From NCBI GenBank assembly GCA_029972225.1, contig CP124756.1:3392001-3456000 (forward strand): a stretch of DNA of 64,000 bases, written 5' to 3'. Origin of the DNA: Candidatus Thiothrix putei (lineage in GTDB: Bacteria > Pseudomonadota > Gammaproteobacteria > Thiotrichales > Thiotrichaceae). A program made the position numbers and the translations under genes. The notes under the pieces were generated by a model. That model was given only the letters and a program-made list of their open reading frames with translations, ran no database searches and was not told where the DNA came from. Shown here piece by piece: positions 36,111 to 45,705 of the stretch (its first letter is position 1; every line of letters begins with the position of its first letter).

Positions 36111-38591
36111 ATGAAAACAATAAAGCAAAGTGTTGCTTTGGCAATTCTCATGGCCTGCACCCCTGCCAGCAGCTTGGTATTCGCTGCCGACAAGCAACTG
36201 CAAAATATTACAGCACAATCTGCGGGCAATAAAACTGAAATCCAATTGCAATTCAGCTCCCCAGTAGAATTGCCAAAAGGTTTTCTCATGGAAAATCCTT
36301 CACGGCTAGTCTTTGATTTTCCCGCTACCGAAGTTGCGCCCAATACCCGCAGCAAAGCCGTTAACTTAGGGCAAGTGCAAACGATAGACGCAGCCAATAA
36401 CAAAGGCAAAGCACGGGTGGTCGTGCATTTAAATGGGCTGGTTGACCATACCGTTGAGTCACGTGGTAACACCGTTGTCATGTTGTTTGACAACACAGGC
36501 AACAAGCATGACCAAAAGACGCCTGCTCCCGCGATGCAACGTAGCGGTAAAGCCGCATCCGATACCTTCACGCCAGCACCAAAAACTGAAATAGCGGCAG
36601 CCCCCCCCACTTTTGTGATCCCACCACAACCACAAACAGCGGCAAAACCATCCGTCGTAGAGACGCAAAATCTTGCGTCTCTACCTTCAGCCAACAAACC
36701 TTTGCCATTGCCAGAACTGCCTATTCCTCAGGCATTACCAACTGATTACGCTTGGTATACACCACCCGATACAACAGCGCCGGTAACAACTCCCGCACCC
36801 GCGCCACTCAATAAAACTGTAGCCGTAGCCCCTAAAGCAACGGCTCCCGTTGTAGCCAACCCCGTCATAGCAAAGGCTCCAACAGCTACGCCATTACCCC
36901 CTGTTCAAGCATCTACAGCGGTTAATGCAGCGTCACAGTTGCAAGGTGTTGACTTCCGACGTGAACCTGACGGTGGCGGACGAGTCATCATTAACCTACC
37001 CTCAGCCAATACCCAAGTTAGCGACAGTAAAAGCGGCAACACCATCACCGTTACATTGGCTGATGTTGATGTCCCCAGCGATCTGCAAAAGCGTATGGAT
37101 GTCATGGATTTTGGTACACCCGTCAGCGGCATTGACGTAGCACAACGCAATGACGGCGCACGAATTCGTATTTCCAGTCACGAAGGGTTTGAACACCGTA
37201 CCAAACGTAATGGCAATGAGTACACCGTCTATATCGACAAACTCAAAGTATCAGCAGAAGAAAAATTGGCTGGAGAACAGAAAAAGAAAAACTTTACCGG
37301 CGAAAAACTCTCGCTCAACTTCCAAGACATCGAAGTACGGGCGGTACTGCAATTACTGGCCGATTTCACCGACAAAAATATCGTGGTCAGCGATACCGTA
37401 GCGGGCAACATTACGGTGCGCCTCAAAGATGTACCGTGGGATCAAGCCCTCGACATCGTGCTCGAATCCAAAAATCTGGCAATGCGCGAAAACGGCAACG
37501 TCATCTGGGTCGCACCTGCTGCCGAATTGACCGCGAAAGAACAGCAAGAGCTGCAATCCATCAAAGCCAAGCAAGAGCTGGAACCGTTGGTAACGGAATA
37601 CATTGCCATCAACTTCGCCAAAGCAACTGAACTATCGGCGTTGATTGAAAAATCCAAAGGCGAAGACAAACAGTCCCTGCTCTCGCCGCGCGGCAAAGTG
37701 TCGGTGGACGAACGTACCAATACCCTGTTGGTGCAAGACACGGCAACGCAAGTCAAAGCCATTCGCGATTTAGTGAAAGCACTCGACGTTCCGGTCGAAC
37801 AAGTCCTAATCGAATCACGCATTGTCATTGCCAATGACACCTTTGGCAAAGAACTCGGCGCACGTTTCGGCGTCACGCCCATGTGGGTGAATCAAGACAG
37901 TATCGGCATGGGAACCGGCCATCTTGGCGCTGGCACTGACAAGTACTGGGAAAGTGCCACCAAAGCCCTTGCCGACACAACAGGTAAAAGCACTGTTACC
38001 ATCCCCGGTCTCAATGACCGCCTCAGTGTCAACTTACCGGTGACTGGCGCGATTGGCAGTTACGGCTTCTCCATTTTGAGTAAGGACTTCTTGGTCGATC
38101 TCGAACTCTCTGCCTCACAAGCCGAAAGTAAGAGCGAGACCATTTCTAGCCCACGGGTGATCACCTCCAACCAAACCAAAGCGCTGATCGAACAAGGTGT
38201 AGAAATTCCTTACCTGCAAGCGTCTTCCAGCGGTGCGGCGAACGTAGCCTTCAAAAAAGCGGTGTTAAGCCTTGAAGTCACGCCACAAATTACCCCGGAC
38301 GAACACATTTCAATGGACTTGAAAGTGAATCAGGACACCGTAGGGCAAATCTTCTCCGGCGTCCCCAGCATCAACACCCGTGAAGTGCAAACCAAAGTGC
38401 TGGTAGAAAACGGTCAAACGGTAGTACTTGGTGGTGTGCATGAAGAAGAAACCCTCAGTGGCACAACCAAAGTACCCGTATTGGGTGACGTGCCCGTGTT
38501 AGGCCGACTGTTCCGCACCGACAACAACAGCAACAAGAATCGTGAGCTACTGATCTTTGTTACCCCGAAAATTGTGGACAGTAAACGCTAA
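36111..38591 (+). CDS. pilQ: Type IV pilus secretin PilQ
   Basis: An 826-residue outer-membrane secretin through which the pilus passes. It has a signal peptide, an AMIN domain (about 30-120), a Pro/Ala/Thr-rich linker, a second AMIN domain (about 280-380), an STN domain starting at LSLNFQDIEVRAVLQLLADF (about 400), a secretin N-domain and the C-terminal secretin core with VPVLGDVPVLGRLF and RELLIFVTPKIVD. Within the linker there is a perfect 12-bp palindrome (36657-36684) and a C8 run (36601-36608). It is slightly longer than many PilQ proteins because of this linker. Confidence 0.95.
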   Translation: MKTIKQSVALAILMACTPASSLVFAADKQLQNITAQSAGNKTEIQLQFSSPVELPKGFLMENPSRLVFDFPATEVAPNTRSKAVNLGQVQTIDAANNKGKARVVVHLNGLVDHTVESRGNTVVMLFDNTGNKHDQKTPAPAMQRSGKAASDTFTPAPKTEIAAAPPTFVIPPQPQTAAKPSVVETQNLASLPSANKPLPLPELPIPQALPTDYAWYTPPDTTAPVTTPAPAPLNKTVAVAPKATAPVVANPVIAKAPTATPLPPVQASTAVNAASQLQGVDFRREPDGGGRVIINLPSANTQVSDSKSGNTITVTLADVDVPSDLQKRMDVMDFGTPVSGIDVAQRNDGARIRISSHEGFEHRTKRNGNEYTVYIDKLKVSAEEKLAGEQKKKNFTGEKLSLNFQDIEVRAVLQLLADFTDKNIVVSDTVAGNITVRLKDVPWDQALDIVLESKNLAMRENGNVIWVAPAAELTAKEQQELQSIKAKQELEPLVTEYIAINFAKATELSALIEKSKGEDKQSLLSPRGKVSVDERTNTLLVQDTATQVKAIRDLVKALDVPVEQVLIESRIVIANDTFGKELGARFGVTPMWVNQDSIGMGTGHLGAGTDKYWESATKALADTTGKSTVTIPGLNDRLSVNLPVTGAIGSYGFSILSKDFLVDLELSASQAESKSETISSPRVITSNQTKALIEQGVEIPYLQASSSGAANVAFKKAVLSLEVTPQITPDEHISMDLKVNQDTVGQIFSGVPSINTREVQTKVLVENGQTVVLGGVHEEETLSGTTKVPVLGDVPVLGRLFRTDNNSNKNRELLIFVTPKIVDSKR
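36657..36684 (+). repeat. Palindromic repeat inside the pilQ linker
   Basis: GTAGAGACGCAA (36657-36668) and TTGCGTCTCTAC (36673-36684) are perfect inverted arms around AATC. The repeat is read in frame as part of the disordered linker of PilQ (about residues 183-192). The sequence resembles short palindromes widespread in cyanobacterial genomes. It probably was inserted as a repetitive element without breaking the frame. Confidence 0.7.
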
Positions 38592-38643
38592 AGCAGTCCA
38601 CAAGCTGCTTGATTCCCGCGCCCAGTGCTGGCATAAATCCCCC

Positions 38644-39180
38644 ATGCAAAACAGTATCATTCTGGTGGGATTGATGGGCGCGGGAAAATCCACCATAGGC
38701 CGACAACTTGCGCGACGACTGAACCTAACCTTCTACGATTCCGACCGGGTGATCGAAGAGCGCACGGGTGTCAGCATCCCCACCATCTTTGAACTTGAAG
38801 GAGAGGCTGGCTTTCGCGAGCGTGAAGAACAAATCATTGCCGAACTCACGACTTTACCCGACATCTTACTCGCCACTGGCGGCGGCAGTGTTTTGCGCGA
38901 GACTAACCGCGAACACATTAAAGCGGGCGGTTGCGTGATCTACTTAAAAGCGTCCGCCGATCAGCTCTTTCAGCGCATCAAACACGACCGCAGCCGCCCG
39001 TTGATGCAAACCGAAAACCCGTTGCAAACCTTGCGCAACTTGCTCAAAACCCGCGAACCGTATTACCTGGAAGTCGCTGATTTAGTCGTGCCAACGGGCA
39101 AACAAAAAGTGAATGTCATTCTGCGCGAAATTCAAAACAAACTCAAACAATTACAGGAAGTTACCCATGCAAACCCTTAA
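38644..39180 (+). CDS. aroK: Shikimate kinase
   Basis: A 178-residue kinase that phosphorylates shikimate in aromatic amino acid synthesis. Walker A is in [17 protein letters not shown] (about residues 7-23), substrate binding in [12 protein letters not shown], and the LID arginine in [13 protein letters not shown]. The start is the ATG at 38644; longer in-frame sequence overlaps pilQ. It follows pilQ and overlaps aroB by 14 bases, the usual pilQ-aroK-aroB order. Confidence 0.96.
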   Translation: MQNSIILVGLMGAGKSTIGRQLARRLNLTFYDSDRVIEERTGVSIPTIFELEGEAGFREREEQIIAELTTLPDILLATGGGSVLRETNREHIKAGGCVIYLKASADQLFQRIKHDRSRPLMQTENPLQTLRNLLKTREPYYLEVADLVVPTGKQKVNVILREIQNKLKQLQEVTHANP

Positions 39181-40243
39181 CCTCGACCTTGGCGAGCGCA
39201 GTTACCCAATCCACATCGGGCAAGGCTTGCTGCAACAGGCCGAGCTGGTCACACCGCACATCAAAGGCAAAAGCGCGGTAGTCGTGTCCAACACCACCGT
39301 TGCCCCGCTGTATCTGGAAGCCACGCAACGCTTGCTCACGGGTTTGAAACACTCTGCCGTTATCCTTCCCGATGGTGAAGGCTACAAAAATCTCGATGTC
39401 CTCAACCAGATTTACACCCACTTACTGGAACACAAAGCCGACCGTAAAACCACGCTGATTGCGCTGGGCGGCGGTGTGGTGGGCGACATGACGGGGTATG
39501 CGGCGGCAAGTTACCAGCGTGGCATCAACTTCATCCAAATCCCCACCACCTTGCTGGCAATGGTCGATTCATCCGTCGGCGGCAAAACGGGCGTAAACCA
39601 CCCACTCGGCAAGAACATGATTGGCGCATTCCACCAGCCACAATGCGTGCTGATCGACACCGACAGTTTGAATACACTCGCTGATCGCGAACTCAGTGCA
39701 GGCATTGCGGAAGTGGTGAAATACGGTCTGATCCGTGATCCTGCCTTCCTGCAATGGCTGGATGCCAATATGGATAAGCTGTTGGCGCGTGATCCCGACG
39801 CATTGACCTACGCGATTTTTCGTTCCTGTGAACACAAAGCCGAAGTCGTGGCAGCAGATGAACGCGAATCAGGGCAACGTGCTTTACTGAACTTAGGGCA
39901 TACCTTCGGGCACGCGATTGAAGCGGCAATGGGTTACGGCAACTGGCTACACGGCGAAGCCGTTGCAACCGGCATGGTGATGGCAGCGGAATTATCGCAG
40001 CAAATGGGCTGGTTAACGGCAGATGACGTGGCTTACACGCGCCACATTTTGCAACGGGCTAACTTACCCGTTGACCCACCTGCACAAATGACGGGCGAAG
40101 ACTTCACCCGCTATATGTCGGTGGATAAGAAAGTGCTGGATGGCACATTGCGCCTTATCCTCATGAAATCACTGGGTGAATCCATCGTCACCGCCGACTT
40201 TGATCCGGCGGCACTCAAGCGCGTGTTAAACCGAACCCTGTAG
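39167..40243 (+). CDS. aroB: 3-dehydroquinate synthase
   Basis: A 358-residue NAD- and metal-dependent enzyme converting DAHP to 3-dehydroquinate. Motifs: [21 protein letters not shown] for NAD binding, [21 protein letters not shown], and [12 protein letters not shown] and [12 protein letters not shown] for metal ligands. CAGGAAG precedes the ATG. The TAG stop codon is the first three bases of a REP-like element. Confidence 0.96.
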   Translation: MQTLNLDLGERSYPIHIGQGLLQQAELVTPHIKGKSAVVVSNTTVAPLYLEATQRLLTGLKHSAVILPDGEGYKNLDVLNQIYTHLLEHKADRKTTLIALGGGVVGDMTGYAAASYQRGINFIQIPTTLLAMVDSSVGGKTGVNHPLGKNMIGAFHQPQCVLIDTDSLNTLADRELSAGIAEVVKYGLIRDPAFLQWLDANMDKLLARDPDALTYAIFRSCEHKAEVVAADERESGQRALLNLGHTFGHAIEAAMGYGNWLHGEAVATGMVMAAELSQQMGWLTADDVAYTRHILQRANLPVDPPAQMTGEDFTRYMSVDKKVLDGTLRLILMKSLGESIVTADFDPAALKRVLNRTL

Positions 40244-40285
40244 GTCGGGCTTCAGCCCGACTTGTCGGACTAAAGTCCGACCTAC
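40241..40285 (+). repeat. REP-like element overlapping the aroB stop codon
   Basis: Two adjacent perfect hairpins: GTCGGGC/GCCCGAC (40244-40261) and GTCGGAC/GTCCGAC (40264-40281), enclosed by TAGGTCGG and CCGACCTA. This is the structure of a paired REP (BIME-like) element. It may terminate or stabilise the aroB mRNA. The TAG of aroB lies in its first triplet. Confidence 0.75.
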
Positions 40286-40292
40286 CACGGTG

Positions 40293-41609
40293 TTATTTTC
40301 CTAACTTCATCAGCTTACCACCCTGCTTATACGCCAACGCCTCCAAGATGATGCCGTTGGTGTTGGCGGTAATTGCTTTGTTCGGCTGACCACTAACTTC
40401 ATACAAACCGGAATACCAACCGCGTTCGGGGTCAGCCAATGTCGCCGCCTTCTCCACCAATTTCTTGGTGTAATCGGTTTCATACAGCACGTGCCAGCCA
40501 AATGCCGCCTTGGTACTCAAGGTTTTAAACTGGCTCGCATCTTCGCCTTTTTCCGAAATCGCGTTCCAGATTTTGCCATCGGTAAACACGGTGTTGTAAA
40601 CGAAGTACGGCGGCTGGTCGATATTGTCTTCGGACACAGCGGTGAGAATACCCGTCTCAGCAAAGCGCTTTTCCTGTGCCTTATACACGCGCCATGCCAA
40701 TTCTTGCGACAGATGATCCCAACCGAATTCCACACCATCCAGAATGTACGGTTCACTCACCACGTAGTTGTGCGCCCCGTATTGCTGCGCACTGCGGCTA
40801 TCGGTCGCCACTTGAATGCCACCAATGTCCACAAACTTGAGAAAATCGGTGTAACGCAACGAGTTCGAGACATCCAAGCCCATCAGATTGAAGGATTTCG
40901 CCGCGTATTCTTCATAGCCCAAACGCCCTTCCTGTAGGTATTCGGTTTTGCCATCATCATTGACCACAGCACCCTGCAACACACCGTTGACCAGCATCGG
41001 CTGCGTATCCCAACGTTCCATCACTTTTTTAACGGAAGCGGTGTGTTGCGGGTAATGCCATGCCAATACGTTGAGCGGCACGAGCACCCGCCCGATGTCG
41101 ATTGCCGACCAACCAATGCCTTTCTCGCTCGGCTGATTGTTGTAATCGACCATTTGCAAGGAAATCGTGTTGTAGGACTTGTTCGGCAACTTGCCTTCAA
41201 ACAGCGCCATTTTCGTCAGAGAATCAAGGGCTTTGAAAATACGCGCATCGAATTCAACCTGATCAATAATCCCCAAGCGTTGCGCCGCTATCACTGCCAT
41301 CAGATAGGACGAAGTATCCCACAACGTCGACGCATTGTAGTTATCGACCGAATTCACCAAGCCGGTTTCAGAAATCGTATTGTTCTGGAAATACTTCCAC
41401 GCCGTTTTTGCCCACGCCATTTCCTCCGCCGTCGACGGGCGAGGCGGGGCAATATTCACATCCGTGCTGGCTTCAATGATCGCCTCAGGCGTATTCGCAT
41501 TGCCCACACTGAGTCCCTCCAACCAGCCCACCAAACCAAACGCGGTGACTAACCCTGTCAAAAAAATCAAATGGCTACGCGCACGCACCAAGCCCTGCTT
41601 AAAACTCAT
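40293..41609 (-). CDS. DUF3131 family protein 1
   Basis: A 438-residue membrane-anchored protein: N-terminal membrane helix (about residues 12-30), then a DUF3131 domain (about 60-435) with WKYFQNNTISETGLVNSVD, LGYEEYAAKSFNLMGL, SEDNIDQPPYFVYNTVF, DPERGWYSGLYEV and KAITANTNGIILEALAY. The domain is likely an alpha/alpha barrel related to glucoamylase-type hydrolases. It overlaps the GT2 gene by four bases and ends the six-gene operon. It probably trims or modifies the polysaccharide. Unlike the other two copies here it has no Cys-rich tail. Confidence 0.82.
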   Translation of the reverse strand: MSFKQGLVRARSHLIFLTGLVTAFGLVGWLEGLSVGNANTPEAIIEASTDVNIAPPRPSTAEEMAWAKTAWKYFQNNTISETGLVNSVDNYNASTLWDTSSYLMAVIAAQRLGIIDQVEFDARIFKALDSLTKMALFEGKLPNKSYNTISLQMVDYNNQPSEKGIGWSAIDIGRVLVPLNVLAWHYPQHTASVKKVMERWDTQPMLVNGVLQGAVVNDDGKTEYLQEGRLGYEEYAAKSFNLMGLDVSNSLRYTDFLKFVDIGGIQVATDSRSAQQYGAHNYVVSEPYILDGVEFGWDHLSQELAWRVYKAQEKRFAETGILTAVSEDNIDQPPYFVYNTVFTDGKIWNAISEKGEDASQFKTLSTKAAFGWHVLYETDYTKKLVEKAATLADPERGWYSGLYEVSGQPNKAITANTNGIILEALAYKQGGKLMKLGK

Positions 41610-43474
41610 ACTGTCACCTCGTTATTATTATACTGTTGGGGTTGAGCCACTTCCTCAGCAACCTCGTCTGTCTCCGGCTGCCAAAACGCCGCCATGACAA
41701 TCCCACTCAACGCCAAAATATTATTCAGCCCCCAAAACAGGTTGGTCAAAATCCCACCTATCGAATAATCGCTATTGCCCAGCACAAAAAACTGCACACT
41801 GGCATACGCAATCCCCAGCACCGTCAACACAATCACCGCAAATTGCGGCAGCACCAGATGGAAAAAATTACCTTCTTGCCGGTCTTTCGGTGTCACCGGA
41901 AACTTAATCTGCTCCCCCTTCAACACCGTCCAAATTGCCTGAAGATTCACCGGGAAAAACGACAAGTAACTGGCTTTGGAACGGTAGCCCGCTATCCCCC
42001 ACGTCCCCACCATAAACGCCAATTCCATCGCAATCAGGAACGGCAAAATGTGCAGGAAGAAATCGCCGGTATACGCACTCACAGGCGCAATCCCACTAAA
42101 CAAATAAATCAACGGCGCTGCCAAAAACAGCATATTCCAGATACCGCCAAGGTATGACCACGCGGTTGCACCGTACATCAAGCGTTGCGCCCAACTCATG
42201 CCTTTGCGCGTCATCGGGTTGTCGTGCATGACAATATCCAACGTGCCACCTGCATATTTGAAGCGTTGCACCGTCCAACTCAATAAGTCTTGCGGCGACA
42301 ACATTTTGGATTCAACCGCCGGATGCAGTACCGATTTCCAATGCCGATCTTCATCCGAATGCAGCACAATCGAGGTGTAAATATCTTCGGAAACGTGGAA
42401 ACGGTACGGGGTAAATTCCTCCTCGCCCGCTACCTGATGGCGCATTTCCTGCACCAAACCGCTATCGAGTGCTTCACCACCCATCAGCTTTTGCAACTGT
42501 TTGGACTGCTTACCGACCTGCTTTTCGATGGTATCGGAATAGGTTTTGAGTGCCGCTTCCATCACTGCTTCACGCCGATGAATCGAGCCTGCCCCGCAAC
42601 AAAACGACGCATTCGCCCAATTGCGGCGGCGTTGGATAATGTCGTAAAACATCTTCGGCTCATTAACGAACGGGTCTTCACCGACGCGCATTTCGCCGAT
42701 CACTGCTTCCACGCCTTTACCCAGCCAACGACCAGGGGCTTTCAGATATTTACCCAATACATCGGGCAAACGCTTACCTTCCGGCAAATCGAAGAACCAT
42801 TGCGGGGTTTGCACCCACGCCACATCCGGGTCACGGAAATAGCCGAGCGTGTGTTCCAAAATCGTCGGGAATGGGCGCGTATCGGCATCGCAAATCACGA
42901 TGAAATCACCGTGAGTTTGCTCCATTGCATTGCGCAAATTGCCCGCTTTGAAACCGATATTGCTGGTGCGGGTAATGTAACCCACACCTTCCTCTTCGGC
43001 GACGTGGCGCATTTCCGCACGCTTGCCATCATCCAGCACGAAAATTTTCAGCTCAATCGAATGCGGATACGTGACCTTTTTGGCATCGCGGATACTCAAA
43101 CGTACCAGCTCCACGTCTTCGTTGTAGCTGGGGAAAAACACATCCACTTTCAGCGGGCGTTCTTCGCCATGATCAGGGCGCACTACTTCACTCAAGCTGG
43201 CAGGTGGTGGTAATTGCGCGTAATCCTGCACTTTCCACAAGTTGAACACGAACAAGCCCAAGCCGAAGTAGGAGGCGGTTTCCGCAAATGCTAGTGGAAT
43301 CGCATACCACAGCGCATCCGGGTTAAGCGAAGCCGTCCACCGCCACCACAAATACCACGCCCCCAAGGTCAGGGCGATGACGGCGAGAAATTGCCAAATA
43401 CTTTCCGTCACCGCTGAATATTCCAACGGCGGTTCGGGTTTGCGGTCTTCAAATTTGTCGAAATAGAATCCCAT
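41606..43474 (-). CDS. Cellulose-synthase-like glycosyltransferase family 2
   Basis: A 622-residue processive inner-membrane glycosyltransferase. Catalytic residues are in VLDDGKRAEM, DADTRPFPTI, TPQWFFD, the SED variant of TED (HVSEDIYTSI) and a QRFKYAGG variant of QxxRW. Two N-terminal and about five C-terminal membrane helices would form the export channel. There is no PilZ domain at the C-terminus, so direct cyclic-di-GMP control is not evident. It lies in one operon with GH2, DUF3131, a nucleotidyltransferase and two partner-switch genes. The product is a beta-linked polysaccharide of unknown sugar. Confidence 0.88.
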   Translation of the reverse strand: MGFYFDKFEDRKPEPPLEYSAVTESIWQFLAVIALTLGAWYLWWRWTASLNPDALWYAIPLAFAETASYFGLGLFVFNLWKVQDYAQLPPPASLSEVVRPDHGEERPLKVDVFFPSYNEDVELVRLSIRDAKKVTYPHSIELKIFVLDDGKRAEMRHVAEEEGVGYITRTSNIGFKAGNLRNAMEQTHGDFIVICDADTRPFPTILEHTLGYFRDPDVAWVQTPQWFFDLPEGKRLPDVLGKYLKAPGRWLGKGVEAVIGEMRVGEDPFVNEPKMFYDIIQRRRNWANASFCCGAGSIHRREAVMEAALKTYSDTIEKQVGKQSKQLQKLMGGEALDSGLVQEMRHQVAGEEEFTPYRFHVSEDIYTSIVLHSDEDRHWKSVLHPAVESKMLSPQDLLSWTVQRFKYAGGTLDIVMHDNPMTRKGMSWAQRLMYGATAWSYLGGIWNMLFLAAPLIYLFSGIAPVSAYTGDFFLHILPFLIAMELAFMVGTWGIAGYRSKASYLSFFPVNLQAIWTVLKGEQIKFPVTPKDRQEGNFFHLVLPQFAVIVLTVLGIAYASVQFFVLGNSDYSIGGILTNLFWGLNNILALSGIVMAAFWQPETDEVAEEVAQPQQYNNNEVTV

Positions 43475-43486
43475 AACTGTGCATTC

Positions 43487-45703
43487 TTATTGTTGTGGTT
43501 GAACGGTGAAACGGTATTCGTTGCTGCTTAACAGCTTGCCTTGCGCATCGTGGATAGCGGCTTCCAGACGGTATTCGCCCGCATCCAATGCAGGTGCGGT
43601 GTAATCCCGCAAGTGCTGGTGCATATCCGCCGTCAGGTTGAATGCCCATGTTTGCGTATCCAGTGTTTGCTTGCCGCGTAACAGCTTGATGTCATAACGT
43701 GCGTTGGAATAATTCGCGGTGCTGTCATTCAACGCCCACGCACCAAACGTAATGGTTTCACCGACGGCGTAATCCACCTTGCTCCACGCCAGACTCGGCA
43801 AAATGGGCTGGTAGGCACGTTGCAACGCGTAATACCCCGGCTTGGGTTTGCGCCAAAAATCCACCATGCCCCAGTTCATCGACGGCCAGTCTTCCACCAG
43901 CATGAACTGGAACAACGCCCCAACCGGACGATACGCTTGGCGACGGTACGATTCGGCAGCAAGCTGGTTTAAGCGGGCTTGGTATTGCTGGGTATTATTG
44001 ATGAATTCATCCAGCGTTTTGCCTTGCGGGACTTTGGCAATTTCCAAGGTTTCCTTGCGCTGGAAGTTATGGAACGCCCATTCCTCCCATGTCACATCCG
44101 TGGTGGGCAATTCTGCTTCATGCCCCAGAATCTTGCGCAAGGTTGTCTTATCCGGCAAGGCTTGCGCACCGAATTCAGCAATGGTGGCGGGCTTGGTCGG
44201 CTTGGCGTAATCGAGCCAATGACCAGAATACCAACCCAACCACGGGTGTTCTTTGGTGGAAGAAATCATGCTGATCGGGCGAGTTTTTTCCAACGCCAGT
44301 GCTGCATGATGCAACTTGTTATCCAGCACTTTGTTTTGCTGCGGGTTGTAATCTTTGTACTTCCACTTCATCCAATCCGCATCCCACGGTGGTTCATTGT
44401 GCAACGTCCACTGGATGATGGAAGTGTATTGCCCGAACTGGCGGATCATATCACCCACTTGCGATACAGCTTGTTGGTGGAATTCAGGTGTGTCCTGATA
44501 ACCCCATTGCAGCGGGAAATCTTGCCAAACCATCAAGCCCATTTCATCGCACAAACGGTAAAATTCGGGGGCAGTGACGTGGGCATGGACGCGCACGGTG
44601 TTGATATTCGCATCCAGCATCAATTGAATATCGCGGCGAAAATCAGCCGCTGACATCTCACTGAGCCACTGGTTAGCGATGTAATTCGTGCCTTTGAGCT
44701 GGATACGCTGGTCATTGATGCTCCAGATTTCTTGCGGCGAACGGCGGATTTTGCGGAAGCCAATGGTGCGTTCGAAGGAATCGAGTATTTTGCCATCGTG
44801 TACCGCGCTGACGGTTAGCGTGTGGAGGTTGGGGTCGCCGTAGCCGTGCGGATTCCAGAGTTTGGGGTGGGCGATGGGGAAAAAAACCCCTCCCAACCTC
44901 CCCTTATCAGGGGAGGAGCGAAGAGTACCGCTGAATGTTTTCTTGCTCCCTTCCCTGATAAGGGGAGGGTTGGGGAGGGGTTTCTCTTCCAGCGTCCATT
45001 GAAGCTGGCTTCCCTGCGGCAACTCCCCCAACACATCTAAATCCACCAACACCTGCCACTGCTCCAGTCCCTGCACTGGCTGCACCTGCACACGTTGCGG
45101 CGCAAGCTGTACCTGCTGAGATTGCTGCAAACGCACCTCACCCCAAATGCCGCCGGTATTCTGTTCCTGCCCCCGATCCGACCAAGCCCCACCGGGGCGC
45201 GTATCGTGGTGAGCGAAAATGCCTTTAATCAGTCGTTTACGCAGTGAATAATCTTCCGCCTTTTCCTGCGGACTGTTCACCCGTACCAACAAACTATTTT
45301 CGCCAGCCTTCAAATACTGCGAAACATCAAAGGCAAAGGCTTGAAAATAACCTTCGTGCGAACCGAGCTTTTGCCCGTTCAACCACACAGCGGCAAAGTA
45401 GTCCACCCCGTCAAAATGCAGGGTAGACACGGTTTCAGGGGACGTATTCGCGTTAAACTTGAGCCGATACCATGCCACGCCGTGATGGTCATAGCCTTGC
45501 GTGTACCAGTTGCCGGGAACATTGATGGTTTGCCATACGGCTTTGGCAGCGGGCATCGCTTCCGAACCGGAGGGCAGAAATTCCCACTGCCCCGCCAACG
45601 AACCCGTTTTGCTGACAACATCCGGTTGACTGGACGGCATGACACTGCACCCCTGCAAGAACAGCAGCCACACCATCATTACTGCCCAGACCAGCCGTTT
45701 CAT
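43487..45703 (-). CDS. Glycoside hydrolase family 2 lipoprotein
   Basis: A 738-residue lipoprotein: signal peptide with lipobox LQGC (Cys about residue 19), sugar-binding beta domain, Ig-like domain and TIM barrel. Catalytic residues: acid/base Glu in WTLHNEPPWD and nucleophile Glu in ATIAEFGAQAL. The best family match is beta-galactosidase, beta-mannosidase or glucuronidase; the sugar cannot be told from sequence. Residues about 241-273 are encoded by an inserted palindromic repeat (44884-44983) at a domain boundary. The start is the ATG at 45703; a TTG two codons earlier is possible. It may edit or recycle the polysaccharide. Confidence 0.87.
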   Translation of the reverse strand: MKRLVWAVMMVWLLFLQGCSVMPSSQPDVVSKTGSLAGQWEFLPSGSEAMPAAKAVWQTINVPGNWYTQGYDHHGVAWYRLKFNANTSPETVSTLHFDGVDYFAAVWLNGQKLGSHEGYFQAFAFDVSQYLKAGENSLLVRVNSPQEKAEDYSLRKRLIKGIFAHHDTRPGGAWSDRGQEQNTGGIWGEVRLQQSQQVQLAPQRVQVQPVQGLEQWQVLVDLDVLGELPQGSQLQWTLEEKPLPNPPLIREGSKKTFSGTLRSSPDKGRLGGVFFPIAHPKLWNPHGYGDPNLHTLTVSAVHDGKILDSFERTIGFRKIRRSPQEIWSINDQRIQLKGTNYIANQWLSEMSAADFRRDIQLMLDANINTVRVHAHVTAPEFYRLCDEMGLMVWQDFPLQWGYQDTPEFHQQAVSQVGDMIRQFGQYTSIIQWTLHNEPPWDADWMKWKYKDYNPQQNKVLDNKLHHAALALEKTRPISMISSTKEHPWLGWYSGHWLDYAKPTKPATIAEFGAQALPDKTTLRKILGHEAELPTTDVTWEEWAFHNFQRKETLEIAKVPQGKTLDEFINNTQQYQARLNQLAAESYRRQAYRPVGALFQFMLVEDWPSMNWGMVDFWRKPKPGYYALQRAYQPILPSLAWSKVDYAVGETITFGAWALNDSTANYSNARYDIKLLRGKQTLDTQTWAFNLTADMHQHLRDYTAPALDAGEYRLEAAIHDAQGKLLSSNEYRFTVQPQQ
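44884..44983 (-). repeat. Palindromic repeat inserted in frame in the GH2 gene
   Basis: Imperfect inverted arms of about 30 bases (44884-44912 and 44953-44983; core CTTATCAGGG / CCCTGATAAG) surround about 40 bases. Both arms carry CCTCCC-type pyrimidine tracts. It is translated without a stop as about 33 residues rich in Pro, Gly, Arg and Ser. The sequence is of the type of dispersed protein-coding repeats found in several bacteria. A likely past insertion. Confidence 0.75.
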
Positions 45704-45705
45704 GT

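Noticed and set aside
42290..43213. Long 307-residue frame antisense to the GT2 gene
   Set aside because: It lies wholly inside a well-supported glycosyltransferase gene, and its translation has no domain, signal peptide or ribosome site. A shadow of the codon pattern of GT2.
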